From an uncultured Eggerthella sp. (GTDB lineage Bacteria; Actinomycetota; Coriobacteriia; Coriobacteriales; Eggerthellaceae): a DNA stretch of 64,000 bases. The notes beneath the pieces were generated by a model. The model did not search any database. It saw only the letters and a list, made by a program, of their open reading frames with translations, and had not been told where the DNA came from. The position numbers were made by a program, and so were the translations under genes. Location of the stretch: assembly GCA_902464295.1 (NCBI GenBank), contig CABQIW010000001.1:1-64000 (forward strand), read 5' to 3'. Shown one piece after another: positions 51,848 through 62,306 of the stretch (positions are counted from its first letter, which is position 1; each line of letters opens with the position of its first letter).

Positions 51848-52786
51848 TTATAAGACGATATGAGTAAGGTGGTCGAGCGGGAAACGAAGTACGCGGGTAC
51901 CAAATCGCCTGAACGCTTCAATATCATCACCTGATGTGAAGAACTCGTAGCGAGCTTCATTGTCGGGACGCGCGGCGATCCCCTGACGGCTCAAGATATC
52001 AGCACAATCACGCGCAACCTCAGAAGCTGAGGAGATGAGCACCACTTCCCTACCCATCACGCCTCCGATCAGGGATTTCAATAACGGAAAGTGAGTGCAA
52101 CCCAGTACGAGCGTATCGACATCACAGCGACGAAGTGGATCGAGATAGTCTTGCGCGATCTCTTGGAACTCTGGTCGAATATAGACCTGCGAAGCGAGCG
52201 AAGTGTAGTTCTCGATAGGCCCTTTTGCCATCTGAATGCCCAGTTCAGCGATCTCGACGAACCGAGGTGTTGCTGTTGCGAACACGGTGATGCCCGCATC
52301 GTTCGCACGAATGGCATGCGTGTAGACATCCGATTCGACCGTGCCCTTCGTAGCGATGACCCCTACCCTCTTGTTGCGGGTGGCCCTTGCAGCCGCACGC
52401 GCTCCCGGCTCTACTACGCCGATGACGGGTACCGGAAACTTCGTTTGCGCCAAGCTCAGTCCAGCCGCAGTTGCTGTATTGCAGGCGATCACGATCATCT
52501 TAACACCCTGGTCCACAAGCCAGGTGCCGATCTGCTCAACGAAAGAAGCAACCTCATCGAATGAGCGTGGACCATAAGGACAATGAAGCGTGTCTCCAAA
52601 GTAGATGATGTTCTCGTGCGGGAGCGCCTTCATGATCTCGCGCGCAACAGTAAGACCACCAAAACCAGAATCGAAGACTCCGATCGGTGCATCGTCATAA
52701 GACAGATCGCGCTTTCCTACGATCCCCTCCTCTTGCGTACCGAAGAAACGATACGGTTCGCTCTGTTTATCTGCTCGATCGCTCAT
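51848..52786 (-). CDS. murI: glutamate racemase
   Basis: Makes D-glutamate for peptidoglycan. IGVFDSGFGGLTVAREI with the first catalytic region, IIYFGDTLHCPYGPRS, IVIACNTATAAGL (first catalytic Cys) and LVLGCTHFPLL (second catalytic Cys) are complete. About 32 polar residues precede the domain, giving 312 in all; no later in-frame start is available. No clear ribosome site upstream. Sits between the L,D-transpeptidase gene and rdgB. Confidence 0.96.
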   Translation of the reverse strand: MSDRADKQSEPYRFFGTQEEGIVGKRDLSYDDAPIGVFDSGFGGLTVAREIMKALPHENIIYFGDTLHCPYGPRSFDEVASFVEQIGTWLVDQGVKMIVIACNTATAAGLSLAQTKFPVPVIGVVEPGARAAARATRNKRVGVIATKGTVESDVYTHAIRANDAGITVFATATPRFVEIAELGIQMAKGPIENYTSLASQVYIRPEFQEIAQDYLDPLRRCDVDTLVLGCTHFPLLKSLIGGVMGREVVLISSASEVARDCADILSRQGIAARPDNEARYEFFTSGDDIEAFRRFGTRVLRFPLDHLTHIVL

Positions 52787-52815
52787 GTTCAGAAAAGTCC
52801 ATCGCTCATCAGGGA

Positions 52816-54315
52816 TTATTCATGAACAAGGACAGCCACATTAGTAGTGAGGTTGTCGTAGAACCACTTCGCGGCATCTGTTGGAAGGTTCACGCAGCCA
52901 TGCGAACCGTTGCCCTTATAGATCGAACCCCCGAACTTACCACGCCAGCTGGCATCGTGCAGACCGATGCTGTTGCGGATGAAGGGCATCCAATAAGTAA
53001 CATGCGTTTCGTAATCTTTCGTGCCATCAGCATTGAAGCCTGTCAGCACCTCAGGGCTCTTCTTAGCGCGAAGATAATACAGTCCGGTAGGTGTCGAGCG
53101 CCCTTTGCTCACGTCACCCGTAACGCAATCGGTCACAAAGAGCTCTTCGTCTTTTTCGTTGTAGTAACGCACCTTTTGCTCGGAAAGGTCGATGTCGACA
53201 TAGGCGGTCCAATCACGCCCGCCAGGTCCGTTGTACACATCGGCAGTTTGCTCGCAGGGAATATCGATCGCCTCGAAATTACCGGCAGTAACATTTCCAA
53301 TGAGTGTGCTCGCAAGATCGGCAGTGCTCACCTTCCAACCGTACACTCCCCCACTTACGGTAACGTTCTTTCCGTCGGGGCGTTTGAACGTGCGCTTCGT
53401 GCCGATCGTATTGAGCTCAGTACCCTTCTGCTCCGCCCAAGCGGCAACCGCTGCCTGATCGAGGGTTGGCATGAGGGTTTCAGGGTCGAGCGTGAGCCAA
53501 GAAACGAGCAGATCCTTGCCCACTTTACCTGCAGAGACCGTGCCTTCAGCAAGCGTAAGATCGATCTCGCCACTGATGAGGGTTTGTGCTGCAGGAAGCG
53601 CTTGCTTGAAGCGCTCGTCGCTCGCAAAGATAGTCGGCTGGATGAAGACCTCATCATTCAGCCGATAGGCGGGTTCCAATGAAGCGAGGCACTCGTCCAC
53701 TTTAGCGATGAAAGCTTCCGCATCGATCTGGTTGCCATACACCTCATCTTTCACCACAACGAGATTGATGCGCTCGTCATAAGCGATGGTCGCATCAGCG
53801 CTTGGCGTAGCTTCCTTGTTGTAGGTCTCTACCGTAGGCGTGAGGATCTCTGCAACCTTATCGTGATCGAACGAAGCATCGATCACATGACTTACGTCGT
53901 GGCTGCCAAAGACCTCAATGGGCCAGAGCCAGACATTCTGCGCCTCGAACGCATCCGCTTTGAGCTTTTCAGGGTCAACAGAGAGGTCGACTTGGTCTGA
54001 AGTGATGTCCTGGATGTAGTCATCTCCCGTGATGGTGAGCTTGTACCCCGGCACTTGAGCTTCGACCTTATCAACGAACGCGGTATCTGCCTGGTAGGAG
54101 ATGTCTTCATCGTTGAAGCGCGTGTTCGGATAGAAGTGGGACGAAAAGAACAGCGCACCTGCTGCATACACGACAACGAGCGACGCAAGAATGACCAAGA
54201 GCGTGATGAGCAGCACCTTCTTCTTGGTACGCATCTTCTTAGGCTGCCCTTCATCAGCAGCTATAACGACCTCATCTTGGTTCTCTATTTGAGCAGAAGC
54301 TTCAGCGTCTGTCAT
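52816..54315 (-). CDS. L,D-transpeptidase with peptidoglycan-binding repeat region
   Basis: Membrane-anchored cell wall cross-linking enzyme of the YkuD family. A cytosolic acidic N terminus and one membrane segment (about 33-56, VLLITLLVILASLVVVYAAG) precede an extracellular PG_binding_4-like region (about 90-330) and the C-terminal YkuD domain with GLYYLRAKKSPEVLTGF and the catalytic IYKGNGSHGCVNLPTDAA (His, Cys). It should form 3-3 cross-links. 499 residues. A hairpin separates it from aspS upstream; murI follows after 29 bases. Confidence 0.92.
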   Translation of the reverse strand: MTDAEASAQIENQDEVVIAADEGQPKKMRTKKKVLLITLLVILASLVVVYAAGALFFSSHFYPNTRFNDEDISYQADTAFVDKVEAQVPGYKLTITGDDYIQDITSDQVDLSVDPEKLKADAFEAQNVWLWPIEVFGSHDVSHVIDASFDHDKVAEILTPTVETYNKEATPSADATIAYDERINLVVVKDEVYGNQIDAEAFIAKVDECLASLEPAYRLNDEVFIQPTIFASDERFKQALPAAQTLISGEIDLTLAEGTVSAGKVGKDLLVSWLTLDPETLMPTLDQAAVAAWAEQKGTELNTIGTKRTFKRPDGKNVTVSGGVYGWKVSTADLASTLIGNVTAGNFEAIDIPCEQTADVYNGPGGRDWTAYVDIDLSEQKVRYYNEKDEELFVTDCVTGDVSKGRSTPTGLYYLRAKKSPEVLTGFNADGTKDYETHVTYWMPFIRNSIGLHDASWRGKFGGSIYKGNGSHGCVNLPTDAAKWFYDNLTTNVAVLVHE

Positions 54316-54340
54316 AGTCGTCAGTCTTTCTTATCAGTTG

Positions 54341-54375
54341 CGTTCAGAAACGCACGCCATGCGCCCTTCTGAACG
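54341..54375. repeat. intergenic hairpin between aspS and the transpeptidase gene
   Basis: CGTTCAGAA (54341-54349) and TTCTGAACG (54367-54375) are perfect 9-bp inverted arms, extended by a short inner CGC/GCG pairing. No T-run follows on either strand. It may be an mRNA-stabilising or processing hairpin. Confidence 0.5.
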
Positions 54376-54379
54376 ATGA

Positions 54380-56158
54380 TTACAGGATACGAAGACCTAC
54401 TTCCTTGAGCTGACGAGCGGTTACCTGATTGGGTGCACCCGTCATAGGATCGGAAGCAGAAGAGGTCTTCGGGAACGCGATCACGTCACGAATGGATTGC
54501 TTGTCGGCAAGCAGCATGACCAAGCGGTCGAGGCCGAGCGCGATACCACCATGGGGTGGTGCGCCAAGCTCGAGCGCATGGATGAGGTGACCGAACTTCT
54601 CTTCGATCTCTTCATCGGTGAGGCCGCATACCTTCAAGATGCGCTTCTGTTCCTCGGCGTCGTGAATACGGATCGTGCCGCCACCCACTTCAAAACCATC
54701 CATGACCAGGTCATACGAGTAGCTACCGCAAGCGAGCGGATCAGATTCGATCTTATCGAGGTCTTCTTCGAGCACATGCGTGAACGGATGGTGCTCCGCG
54801 CTGTACTTGCCCTCGTCTTCGTCATAGTGGAACATCGGGAAATTGACCACCCAGAGCAACGCATGGCCTTCACGCGGGATATCGAGCGCCTTTGCCATAT
54901 GAAGACGAAGCGCTGCGAGCACCGCATTGGCCACTTCATAGGTGTCTGCTGCGAAGAGGACCAGATCGCCCGGTTCGACGTCGAGTGCCTCTTTGATGCC
55001 AGCGAATTCCTCATCGGAGAAGAACTTGATGATGGGGCTCTTTTCCTTGCCATCAGAAGTGAACGCGATCCATGCCATGCCTTTAGCGCCATTCGCTTCG
55101 GCGATAGAAGCGAGCTTCTCGATCTCGCCACGGCTCCAGTCACCTGCGCCCTTAGCGTTGATCGCCTTCACGATGCCGCCAGACTGTGCGACGCTCGAGA
55201 ACACCTTAAAACCGGAATCCTTCACGATATCGGTGATGTCAACGAGTTCCATGCCGAAACGTGTATCGGGACGATCGCAGCCGAAACGATCCATCGCTTC
55301 ACGGTATTGCATGCGCTGAAGCGGGAATTCGTGCTCAACACCTACAGCCTTGAGCGCTTCGGCGAGCACCTCTTCCATGAGGTTCATGACATCTTCGCCC
55401 TCAACGAAGCTCATCTCGATGTCTACCTGGGTGAATTCAGGCTGGCGATCCGCACGAAGGTCTTCGTCGCGGAAGCAGCGTGCGATCTGATAGTAACGTT
55501 CAACGCCACCGATCATGAGCATCTGCTTGAACTGCTGAGGAGACTGCGGCAATGCGTAGAATGTGCCCGGGTTCGGACGCGAAGGAACGATGTAGTCGCG
55601 TGCGCCTTCTGGCGTGGAATTTGCAAGGATCGGGGTCTCAATCTCGAGAAAGCCGTGTTCGTTCAGCGCTGAGCGCATCGCTTGCGCAACTGCATGGCGC
55701 AGCGCGAGCGCCTGATACATCTCAGGACGACGCAAGTCGAGATAGCGCCATTTCATACGCGTGGTCTCATCGGTCTCGATGCCGTCTTCGATCGAGAACG
55801 GCGGCGTGAGAGATTTGTTGAGCACCTGAAGGCCGTTTGCGAGCACCTCGATCTGACCCGTTGCCATATCGGGGTTCTCGGCGCCTTCTTGACGAGCGCG
55901 CACCTTACCTTCGATCTTGATGACCCATTCGCGCCCGAGATGCTCGGCGATCGCGAACTCTTCAGGCGTAACGCAATCGGGGTCGATGACCACCTGCGTA
56001 TATCCATCGCGGTCACGCAGGTCGACGAAGATCAGTCCGCCATGATCGCGATTGTGCCAAACCCAACCGGTCAAAACGACTTCTTCGCCAATATCTTCTT
56101 TGCGAAGTTCGCCGCAGGTCTTGGTGTGCATGCTGAACTTGTTGTTAAGTTCGCTCAT
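54380..56158 (-). CDS. aspS: aspartyl-tRNA synthetase
   Basis: Class II synthetase, bacterial type, 592 residues. The N-terminal OB anticodon-binding domain (VVLTGWVWHNRDHGGLIFVD) leads to motif 2 (IARCFRDEDLRADRQPEFTQ), the GAD insert (about 300-420) and motif 3 (GIALGLDRLVMLLADKQSIR). Flipping loop and KYLDLRRP-like WRYLDLRRPEM are present. It lies 67 bases after hisS on the same strand; the hisS-aspS pair is widespread in Gram-positives. Confidence 0.98.
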   Translation of the reverse strand: MSELNNKFSMHTKTCGELRKEDIGEEVVLTGWVWHNRDHGGLIFVDLRDRDGYTQVVIDPDCVTPEEFAIAEHLGREWVIKIEGKVRARQEGAENPDMATGQIEVLANGLQVLNKSLTPPFSIEDGIETDETTRMKWRYLDLRRPEMYQALALRHAVAQAMRSALNEHGFLEIETPILANSTPEGARDYIVPSRPNPGTFYALPQSPQQFKQMLMIGGVERYYQIARCFRDEDLRADRQPEFTQVDIEMSFVEGEDVMNLMEEVLAEALKAVGVEHEFPLQRMQYREAMDRFGCDRPDTRFGMELVDITDIVKDSGFKVFSSVAQSGGIVKAINAKGAGDWSRGEIEKLASIAEANGAKGMAWIAFTSDGKEKSPIIKFFSDEEFAGIKEALDVEPGDLVLFAADTYEVANAVLAALRLHMAKALDIPREGHALLWVVNFPMFHYDEDEGKYSAEHHPFTHVLEEDLDKIESDPLACGSYSYDLVMDGFEVGGGTIRIHDAEEQKRILKVCGLTDEEIEEKFGHLIHALELGAPPHGGIALGLDRLVMLLADKQSIRDVIAFPKTSSASDPMTGAPNQVTARQLKEVGLRIL

Positions 56159-56225
56159 CGTTTGAATCTCTCCTTGTAGTGTGTTGAATCGAAGGTTGAT
56201 AATTGCTCTCTATTAAACCAGGCTG

Positions 56226-57584
56226 TTATGGTAAAGATGTGATGATGTCGCCCAAGGTAGTGGGCTCTTCGGTCAAAGCAGCGTTTTCTAGGGCTTTAGT
56301 GAACTTTGCGAGATCGAGCGCTGTTTCCTCGTGCGCATCCATGTCGCGACAGGTGAGCGCATTTTGTGCAAGCTCATCGGGGCCGACTACGAGCACATAG
56401 GAGGCTTGCTGCTTTCCTGCAGACTTGAACTGCGCCTTCAGGCTCTTGCCCACATGGTCCATATCAGAAGCGATACCCGCATCGCGCAAGCGCTGCAAGA
56501 GCATGAAAGCCTGCGGTTTTACCGACGCATCGACGCAAGCGACGAAGCACTCGATCGTGCGGGATTCTGGGAAGGTGAACCCTTGTGCCTCGAGGGCCAA
56601 GATGCAGCGTTCGAAGCCGAGCGCGAAACCGAAGCCCGGCATCGGCTGACCACCGATCTCTTCCATGAGCTTGTCGTAGCGCCCACCACCACCGATGGCG
56701 TTCTGAGCACCCATACCCTCTTTCACCTGGACTTCGAAGACGGTTCGCGTGTAGTAATCGAGACCACGTACGAGCGTGGGGTCTTCAACATAGCTGATCT
56801 TCGCATCATCGAGATACGCTTTCACCTGTGCATAGTGCGCCTTGCATTCTCCGCAGAGTGCATCCGTGATGAGCGGCGCATCCTCCATAACTTGAACACA
56901 GGCTTCTTGTTTGCAGTCGAACGCACGAAGGGGGTTGGTGCGCGCGCGAGTGCGACATTCCTCACAAAGATCCGCCTCATGATCGATGAGGAACTGCGCG
57001 ACCGCATCGCGATATGCCGGCCTGCAGGTTTCACACCCCATCGAATTGATAAGCAGCGTAAGCTTGCTCGTGTCAAGCCCGATCGCCTCGTAAAAACGCA
57101 TGAGCATGATGATCGCTTCAGCATCGATAGAAGGGTCTTCCGAGCCTAAGCATTCGATGCCAACTTGGTTGAATTGACGCTGCCTGCCCTTCTGAACGTT
57201 CTCAGCACGGAACATCGGACCGGCATACATGAGCTTTGCGGGTAGACCGCCTGGCGAAACCAGATTATGCTGCGCGACAGCACGCACCACCGAGGCGGTT
57301 CCCTCAGGACGCAGGCTGAAACGGCTATTGCTCTTCACATGACCGCCGCCAAGCAAGGTCTTAAGGTTTTCGCCCGTGATCGTGGCGAACATCTCTTTAG
57401 AGACCACATCGGTTGCCTCTCCGATGCCGCGCACGAAAAGCTCGGTCTGCTCGAAGATGGGCGTTTCGATCGGCTCGTAACCATAGCGCGAGAACACCCA
57501 AGAAGCGCAGCGCTTGAAATGATCCCATATACGTGACTGCTTGGGAAGCAGGTCGGTCGTACCTTTAGGGGCTTGAAGTGCCAT
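56226..57584 (-). CDS. hisS: histidyl-tRNA synthetase
   Basis: Class II synthetase, 452 residues. Motif 1 region APKGTTDLLPKQSRIWDHF, motif 2 MFRAENVQKGRQRQFNQVG, histidine-binding VRGLDYYTRTVFEV and motif 3 PGFGFALGFERCILAL. A Cys-rich insert (CETCRPAY, LCEECRTRAR, CGECKAHY) in the middle looks like a zinc-binding element. The C-terminal anticodon-binding domain follows. It starts 15 bases after leuB ends, so it is probably read from the leucine operon. Confidence 0.97.
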   Translation of the reverse strand: MALQAPKGTTDLLPKQSRIWDHFKRCASWVFSRYGYEPIETPIFEQTELFVRGIGEATDVVSKEMFATITGENLKTLLGGGHVKSNSRFSLRPEGTASVVRAVAQHNLVSPGGLPAKLMYAGPMFRAENVQKGRQRQFNQVGIECLGSEDPSIDAEAIIMLMRFYEAIGLDTSKLTLLINSMGCETCRPAYRDAVAQFLIDHEADLCEECRTRARTNPLRAFDCKQEACVQVMEDAPLITDALCGECKAHYAQVKAYLDDAKISYVEDPTLVRGLDYYTRTVFEVQVKEGMGAQNAIGGGGRYDKLMEEIGGQPMPGFGFALGFERCILALEAQGFTFPESRTIECFVACVDASVKPQAFMLLQRLRDAGIASDMDHVGKSLKAQFKSAGKQQASYVLVVGPDELAQNALTCRDMDAHEETALDLAKFTKALENAALTEEPTTLGDIITSLP

Positions 57585-57599
57585 AGAGAACCCGCCTGC

Positions 57600-58709
57600 T
57601 TAACCGAGGTGTGCGACCACGAGGTCGCCCATAGCTTGCGTGCCTACGATCTTGTCGGCAGGGGTCTCATCGTTGGCGATATCGCCGGTACGCCAACCTT
57701 CATCGAGCACCGCATTCACCGCTGAAACGATCGAATCGGCCGCCTCGGTCATATTGAAGGTGTAACGCAGCATCATCTCGACCGAAAGGATCTGCGCGAG
57801 CGGGTTAGCGATACCCTTACCCGCGATATCGGGCGCACTGCCATGGCTTGGCTCATAGAGCGCCGTTCCATCGCCCAGCGATGCGGAGGCGAGCATGCCG
57901 AGCGAACCGGTGAGCATCGAAGCTTCATCGGAAAGGATATCGCCGAACATGTTCTCTGTTACCACAACATCGAACTGCTTCGGGTCGTTGATCAGCTGCA
58001 TAGCGGCATTGTCGACGAGCATATCGATAAGCTCGACATCGGGATACTCCTCGGCGATACGATGCGTGATCTCGCGCCACATGCGCGAGGTTTCGAGCAC
58101 GTTCGCTTTATCGATCGAGTGAACACGACCGCGACGTTTGCGTGCGGTCTCGAACGCATGACGAACGATGCGCTCAATCTCGTATTCGGAGTACATAAGC
58201 GTGTCGTAAGCCTGCTGACCAGGAGCGCCATCCACGCCTGCACCAGCAACATCATACGTACGCTCACGTTCGCCGAAATAAAGACCACCCGTGAGTTCGC
58301 GAACGATCACGCAATCGACGCCATCGATAACGGAAGGTTTGAGCGTCGAAGCGTCCGCCAGCGCATTGAAGATCACGACCGGACGAAGGTTCGCATACAG
58401 GCCCAAGCCCTTTCGAATAGCGAGCAATCCCTGTTCTGGACGCGGTTTGCTGGGATCGGTAGTATCCCACTTCGGACCGCCGACCGCCGCAAGCAACACC
58501 GCATCAGAGCCTGAAGCGATAGCGAGCGTGGCTTCGGGAAGCGCACTACCCGTCTCATCGATCGCACGGCCACCAATGAGTGCTTCGGTGTATTCGAACG
58601 ATACGCCGTATTTCACTGCGATCGCATCGAGAACCTTCACGCCTTCAGCGATGATCTCGGGACCGATGCCATCGCCAGGCAAAAGACAGATCTTGTACGT
58701 TTGAGCCAT
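57600..58709 (-). CDS. leuB: 3-isopropylmalate dehydrogenase
   Basis: NAD-dependent oxidative decarboxylation in leucine synthesis. [20 protein letters not shown] at the N terminus, AVGGPKWDT, the active-site [40 protein letters not shown] and [20 protein letters not shown]. The 369 residues are normal for the LeuB type rather than isocitrate dehydrogenase. Third gene of leuC-leuD-leuB. Confidence 0.97.
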   Translation of the reverse strand: MAQTYKICLLPGDGIGPEIIAEGVKVLDAIAVKYGVSFEYTEALIGGRAIDETGSALPEATLAIASGSDAVLLAAVGGPKWDTTDPSKPRPEQGLLAIRKGLGLYANLRPVVIFNALADASTLKPSVIDGVDCVIVRELTGGLYFGERERTYDVAGAGVDGAPGQQAYDTLMYSEYEIERIVRHAFETARKRRGRVHSIDKANVLETSRMWREITHRIAEEYPDVELIDMLVDNAAMQLINDPKQFDVVVTENMFGDILSDEASMLTGSLGMLASASLGDGTALYEPSHGSAPDIAGKGIANPLAQILSVEMMLRYTFNMTEAADSIVSAVNAVLDEGWRTGDIANDETPADKIVGTQAMGDLVVAHLG

Positions 58710-58718
58710 GCTACTCCC

Positions 58719-59216
58719 CTACTCTTTGCCCAGAACACTACGCGTGCGATTGATGAGTCCGCCCTGCTCGATGATGTCGGCGATGAAGGGCGGAAACGGT
58801 TGAGCGGTGAATACCTGGCCCGTGGTCTCATCGGTGATCGTACCGGTCTCCGTTTCGACCGAGACAACATGGCCCTCTTCGATCGCGTCGACCGCTTCGG
58901 GGCATTCAAGGATCGCAAGGCCCGTGTTGATGGAGTTGCGATAGAAGATGCGCGCGAAGCTCTTTGCGATGACCGCATCGACACCCGCAGCCTTGATGGC
59001 GATAGGCGCATGCTCGCGCGAGGAGCCGCAACCGAAGTTCTCTTCAGCAACGATGATATCGCCGGGGTTCACCTTTTCGACGAAGGTCGCGTCCAGATCT
59101 TCCAGACAATGCTTTGCGAGTTCAGCAGGGTCGGAGGTGTTAAGATAGCGCGCAGGGATGATGACGTCGGTATCAACGTCTCTTCCGTAGCGATGTACCG
59201 TACCTTTATAGTTCAT
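58719..59216 (-). CDS. leuD: 3-isopropylmalate dehydratase small subunit
   Basis: Swivel-domain subunit that completes the LeuC active site. GRDVDTDVIIPARYLNTSDP, GDIIVAEENFGCGSSREHAP and RIFYRNSINTGLAILE mark the short LeuD2 type; 165 residues match that subgroup (the enterobacterial type is about 200). It is 9 bases from both neighbours. Confidence 0.96.
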   Translation of the reverse strand: MNYKGTVHRYGRDVDTDVIIPARYLNTSDPAELAKHCLEDLDATFVEKVNPGDIIVAEENFGCGSSREHAPIAIKAAGVDAVIAKSFARIFYRNSINTGLAILECPEAVDAIEEGHVVSVETETGTITDETTGQVFTAQPFPPFIADIIEQGGLINRTRSVLGKE

Positions 59217-59225
59217 GAATTGCTC

Positions 59226-60494
59226 CTAATCTATATCTTCAGGCAGACCGATGTGACCAAGCACCGCGCTTGCAGCGGCGACAGCTGGCGAAGAGAGATA
59301 TACCTCGCTCGTAGGATCGCCCATACGGCCAACGAAATTTCGATTGGTGGTAGCGATCGCGCGCTCCCCTGCTGCCAAGATGCCCATATAGCCACCAAGG
59401 CACGGACCGCACGTAGGGGTCGAGACCGCACAGTTCGCATCGAGGAAGATATCCATGAGGCCCTCTTCTATGCACTGGCGATATACCTGCTGCGTTGCCG
59501 GAATGATGATGCAGCGTACGAAGGGATGAACTTTGCGACCCTTGAGCACTGCAGCAGCTTGACGCATATCCTCGATGCGTCCGTTGGTGCATGAGCCGAT
59601 GACCGCCTGATCGATCTTCACATCGCGCGCTTCGCTCGCGGGATGCGTGTTGGAAGGAAGGTGCGGGAAGGCAACGGTGGGAACGATGTCCTCTGCCTTG
59701 ATGTCGATCACACGCGCATAGACTGCATCAGGATCGGAATGGTACTCAGTGAAGGGTCGTTCAGCGCGTACCTTCAGGTATTCACGCGTAATATCGTCGA
59801 CCGGGATGAGGCCTGCTTTGCCACCTGCTTCGATGGCCATATTCGAAATGGAAAGACGCTCGTCCATGCTCAGGCTCTCGATCGCAGAACCACGGAACTC
59901 CATTGCCTGATAGAGCGCGCCATCAACACCGATAAGACCGATGATGTGCAGGATGATATCCTTGCCAGTAACGCCAGGATTGAGCGTGCCTTCGATGTTG
60001 AAAAGGATCGATTCGGGAACCTTAAACCACGCTTTGCCGGTTGCAAGACCCACGCCTGCATCGGTCGAGCCAACACCGGTGGAGAACGCACCGAGCGCGC
60101 CATACGTACAGGTATGACTATCGGCACCGATGATCAGATCGCCTGCGCCAACAACGCCTTGTTCAGGCAAGAGCGCATGCTCGACACCCATGCAGCCTAC
60201 TTCGTAATAGTGCGTGATGCCCTGTTCGCGTGCGAAATCGCGTACGGTCTTCGCCTGCTCGGCGCTCTTGATGTCCTTGTTGGGAGTATAGTGATCGGGA
60301 ACGAGCGCGATCTTCGTGGGATCGAATACGCTATCGACACCGATCTTCTTGAACTCCTGGATTGCGATCGGCGCAGTGATGTCGTTTGCCAACACCAGAT
60401 CCAAATCGCATTCGATAAGCTGCCCAGGAACGACCTCATCAAGGCCGGCGTGGGCGGCAAGGATCTTTTCAGCCATGGTCATCGGACGTGCCAT
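59226..60494 (-). CDS. leuC: 3-isopropylmalate dehydratase large subunit
   Basis: Aconitase-family 4Fe-4S enzyme isomerising 2- to 3-isopropylmalate. [36 protein letters not shown] and [21 protein letters not shown] hold the three cluster Cys. The 422 residues and the short LeuD identify the LeuC2/homoaconitase-like type common in archaea, clostridia and some actinobacteria. First gene of leuCDB-hisS-aspS; leuA, ilv genes and a T-box leader are not seen here. A minus-strand TATACT near 60542-60547 is a possible -10. Confidence 0.96.
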   Translation of the reverse strand: MARPMTMAEKILAAHAGLDEVVPGQLIECDLDLVLANDITAPIAIQEFKKIGVDSVFDPTKIALVPDHYTPNKDIKSAEQAKTVRDFAREQGITHYYEVGCMGVEHALLPEQGVVGAGDLIIGADSHTCTYGALGAFSTGVGSTDAGVGLATGKAWFKVPESILFNIEGTLNPGVTGKDIILHIIGLIGVDGALYQAMEFRGSAIESLSMDERLSISNMAIEAGGKAGLIPVDDITREYLKVRAERPFTEYHSDPDAVYARVIDIKAEDIVPTVAFPHLPSNTHPASEARDVKIDQAVIGSCTNGRIEDMRQAAAVLKGRKVHPFVRCIIIPATQQVYRQCIEEGLMDIFLDANCAVSTPTCGPCLGGYMGILAAGERAIATTNRNFVGRMGDPTSEVYLSSPAVAAASAVLGHIGLPEDID

Positions 60495-60597
60495 ATGCGC
60501 TCCTTTTCTTGCGATAGTTTTTGTGCAAATGGAAAACTAAATCAGTATAGCGCAAGTACTGTTCGGGAGCGCTTTCAAGTGCACCAAAGGAGCAAAA

Positions 60598-62217
60598 TCA
60601 GGCGTTATCTTTCAGGGCGGTCTTGATGTCCGTTTCAAGCTTCGCTTGAGTGAGCTTTTCATCGTGCGCATCTGCCTCGAGTGGCGTTTCACACCCTTCA
60701 GGCCCTACTTCGACCGGAGCCTCCAATAACTTCGTTTCTTCAGAGGTTCCTTCCAGAGATCCCCCCGAGGAATCTTCGATCTTCTCAAGATGGGTGCCTT
60801 CGTTCAAGGCTTGCTTCTTGCGCTCTGAACGCTCTTTGATCCGATCGCGCGAAAGCGGCTCGGAGAAGGCATCGCGCTTCCAGAAGAGCCACAGTCCCAG
60901 CAGCGCCATGGGGATCGCAACCTTGACGGTCTCTTGGAAGACGAACTCGAAGCCAGCGAGCAAGAAGATGAGCGAGATAGCGAACACCCAGGCAAGCCTG
61001 AAGCGGAACACAAGGCCAACGCCAAGAACGAGCAGAACGATGCTCGTGAGGACAAGCAGCGGTCCACCAACTACATTCGAGATGTTGATCCACTGCGTGA
61101 GCAGGCTGTACGTTTCTGCCACATTCGGCATGAAGGGCATGATGAGATTCACTGCTGCGCAGATGATCACGAGCGTACCAGCGATCCAGCCGATATCCTT
61201 GCGCTTGCCTTCGGTGGTAGTGTCCTTCTTCGCCTTGAAGAAACCTGATTGCGAAAGCAACACGGCGCCGATGCAGAACGGGATCCAGAACATGATGCCG
61301 CGATAGACAAGAGCAATAGCGGTTGCTACCGAAAGCGAACAGCCAGCACTGGTGAGGATGGCTGCGATAGCCGCCTCGACCACGCCAACACCCTGCGGTG
61401 TGGGGCTTAAGATGACTGCAATGGCCGCCACAGAGAACGCTGCAACGAGCGCTGCCACATTGTCAAAACCAAAAGCCACGCCGATCGCGATCAAGCAAGC
61501 CATGTTCAGAAGCGCAGAAGCAGCCGCATAGAAGACCGTGATGATCGCGCCTTTAGGATTATGCGCAAGCACGAGCGCTGAGTTGATGAACGACTGCGCC
61601 GTAGCCTTCCCCCAGTTCTTAGGAAGATGACGCTTTGCGATACCGATCACCTTGTTGATCGCGTTCTCGACTACACGGAACACCTTCACGAGCCAACCAG
61701 GCTTGTAGAAACCGAGCAAGAAGAAACTCACCAATACGAGCAAGGTCCCTGCAAGAAGAAGTCCGCCTATCAAAAAGACCACGTTCATCGTACCTGCGAT
61801 GAGCATTGTGGTAAAACCGATGATCGAGATGATGAAGACCGCCGCGAAATACCCGATCTGAGAAAGGATCGCGCCACTCGTAGACGTGCCTATATCAAGA
61901 CCTTTGCGGTGCGCATCGTCGATGATGAATGCAACACCGGTCGCGCCCGAGAACAAGCAGAAGGTGTTGATGAACACGAGAGAGAAGATGAGCACGATAT
62001 TGTGCCAAAGTCCGGTCTTCTGACCAACGGCACCGAAGGCTTCGTTGTATGACATCGCCTGCACTACATGGCGCGCGACCATGATGATGCAAGCGATGAC
62101 GAGCGGAATGAGCGCACCGCCCTGCATCGCATCGATGATGCTCATGATGTAATTGAGGTTAGCGCAAAGAAAACACGCAGCGACGATAACAAGAAGTATG
62201 ATTATCGCTTTTTTCAT
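60598..62217 (-). CDS. lysylphosphatidylglycerol synthetase-like/UPF0104 membrane protein
   Basis: Polytopic membrane protein (539 residues, about ten or more membrane segments up to residue 440) resembling the flippase part of MprF/LPG synthases (PF03706): FINTCFLFSGATGVAFIIDD, LSQIGYFAAVFIISIIGF and LSPTPQGVGVVEAAIAAIL. The C-terminal ~100 residues are charged and Glu-rich. There is no aminoacyltransferase domain, so substrate is unknown. ATG 62217 has GAAGG 5 bases upstream; the open frame upstream is not supported. leuC follows after 103 bases. Confidence 0.82.
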   Translation of the reverse strand: MKKAIIILLVIVAACFLCANLNYIMSIIDAMQGGALIPLVIACIIMVARHVVQAMSYNEAFGAVGQKTGLWHNIVLIFSLVFINTFCLFSGATGVAFIIDDAHRKGLDIGTSTSGAILSQIGYFAAVFIISIIGFTTMLIAGTMNVVFLIGGLLLAGTLLVLVSFFLLGFYKPGWLVKVFRVVENAINKVIGIAKRHLPKNWGKATAQSFINSALVLAHNPKGAIITVFYAAASALLNMACLIAIGVAFGFDNVAALVAAFSVAAIAVILSPTPQGVGVVEAAIAAILTSAGCSLSVATAIALVYRGIMFWIPFCIGAVLLSQSGFFKAKKDTTTEGKRKDIGWIAGTLVIICAAVNLIMPFMPNVAETYSLLTQWINISNVVGGPLLVLTSIVLLVLGVGLVFRFRLAWVFAISLIFLLAGFEFVFQETVKVAIPMALLGLWLFWKRDAFSEPLSRDRIKERSERKKQALNEGTHLEKIEDSSGGSLEGTSEETKLLEAPVEVGPEGCETPLEADAHDEKLTQAKLETDIKTALKDNA

Positions 62218-62276
62218 GGTGCCTTCGCTTCGTTTTGGTGTTCGTTTTGAATGCCATCTTAGACTGCACGTGCATA

Positions 62277-62306
62277 ACGACAAGAAGCATATGTCCGTCT
62301 TGTCGT
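62277..62306. repeat. 9-bp inverted repeat upstream of the UPF0104 gene
   Basis: ACGACAAGA (62277-62285) / TCTTGTCGT (62298-62306), perfect arms with a 12-base loop. On the minus strand an extended -10 like TGTAAAAT lies just upstream, so the repeat could be an operator at the transcription start of the membrane-protein gene. The rest of 62218-62482 holds no gene I can support. Confidence 0.45.

Noticed and set aside
54497..55672. 391-codon open frame antisense to aspS
   Set aside because: Shadow of a conserved synthetase gene.
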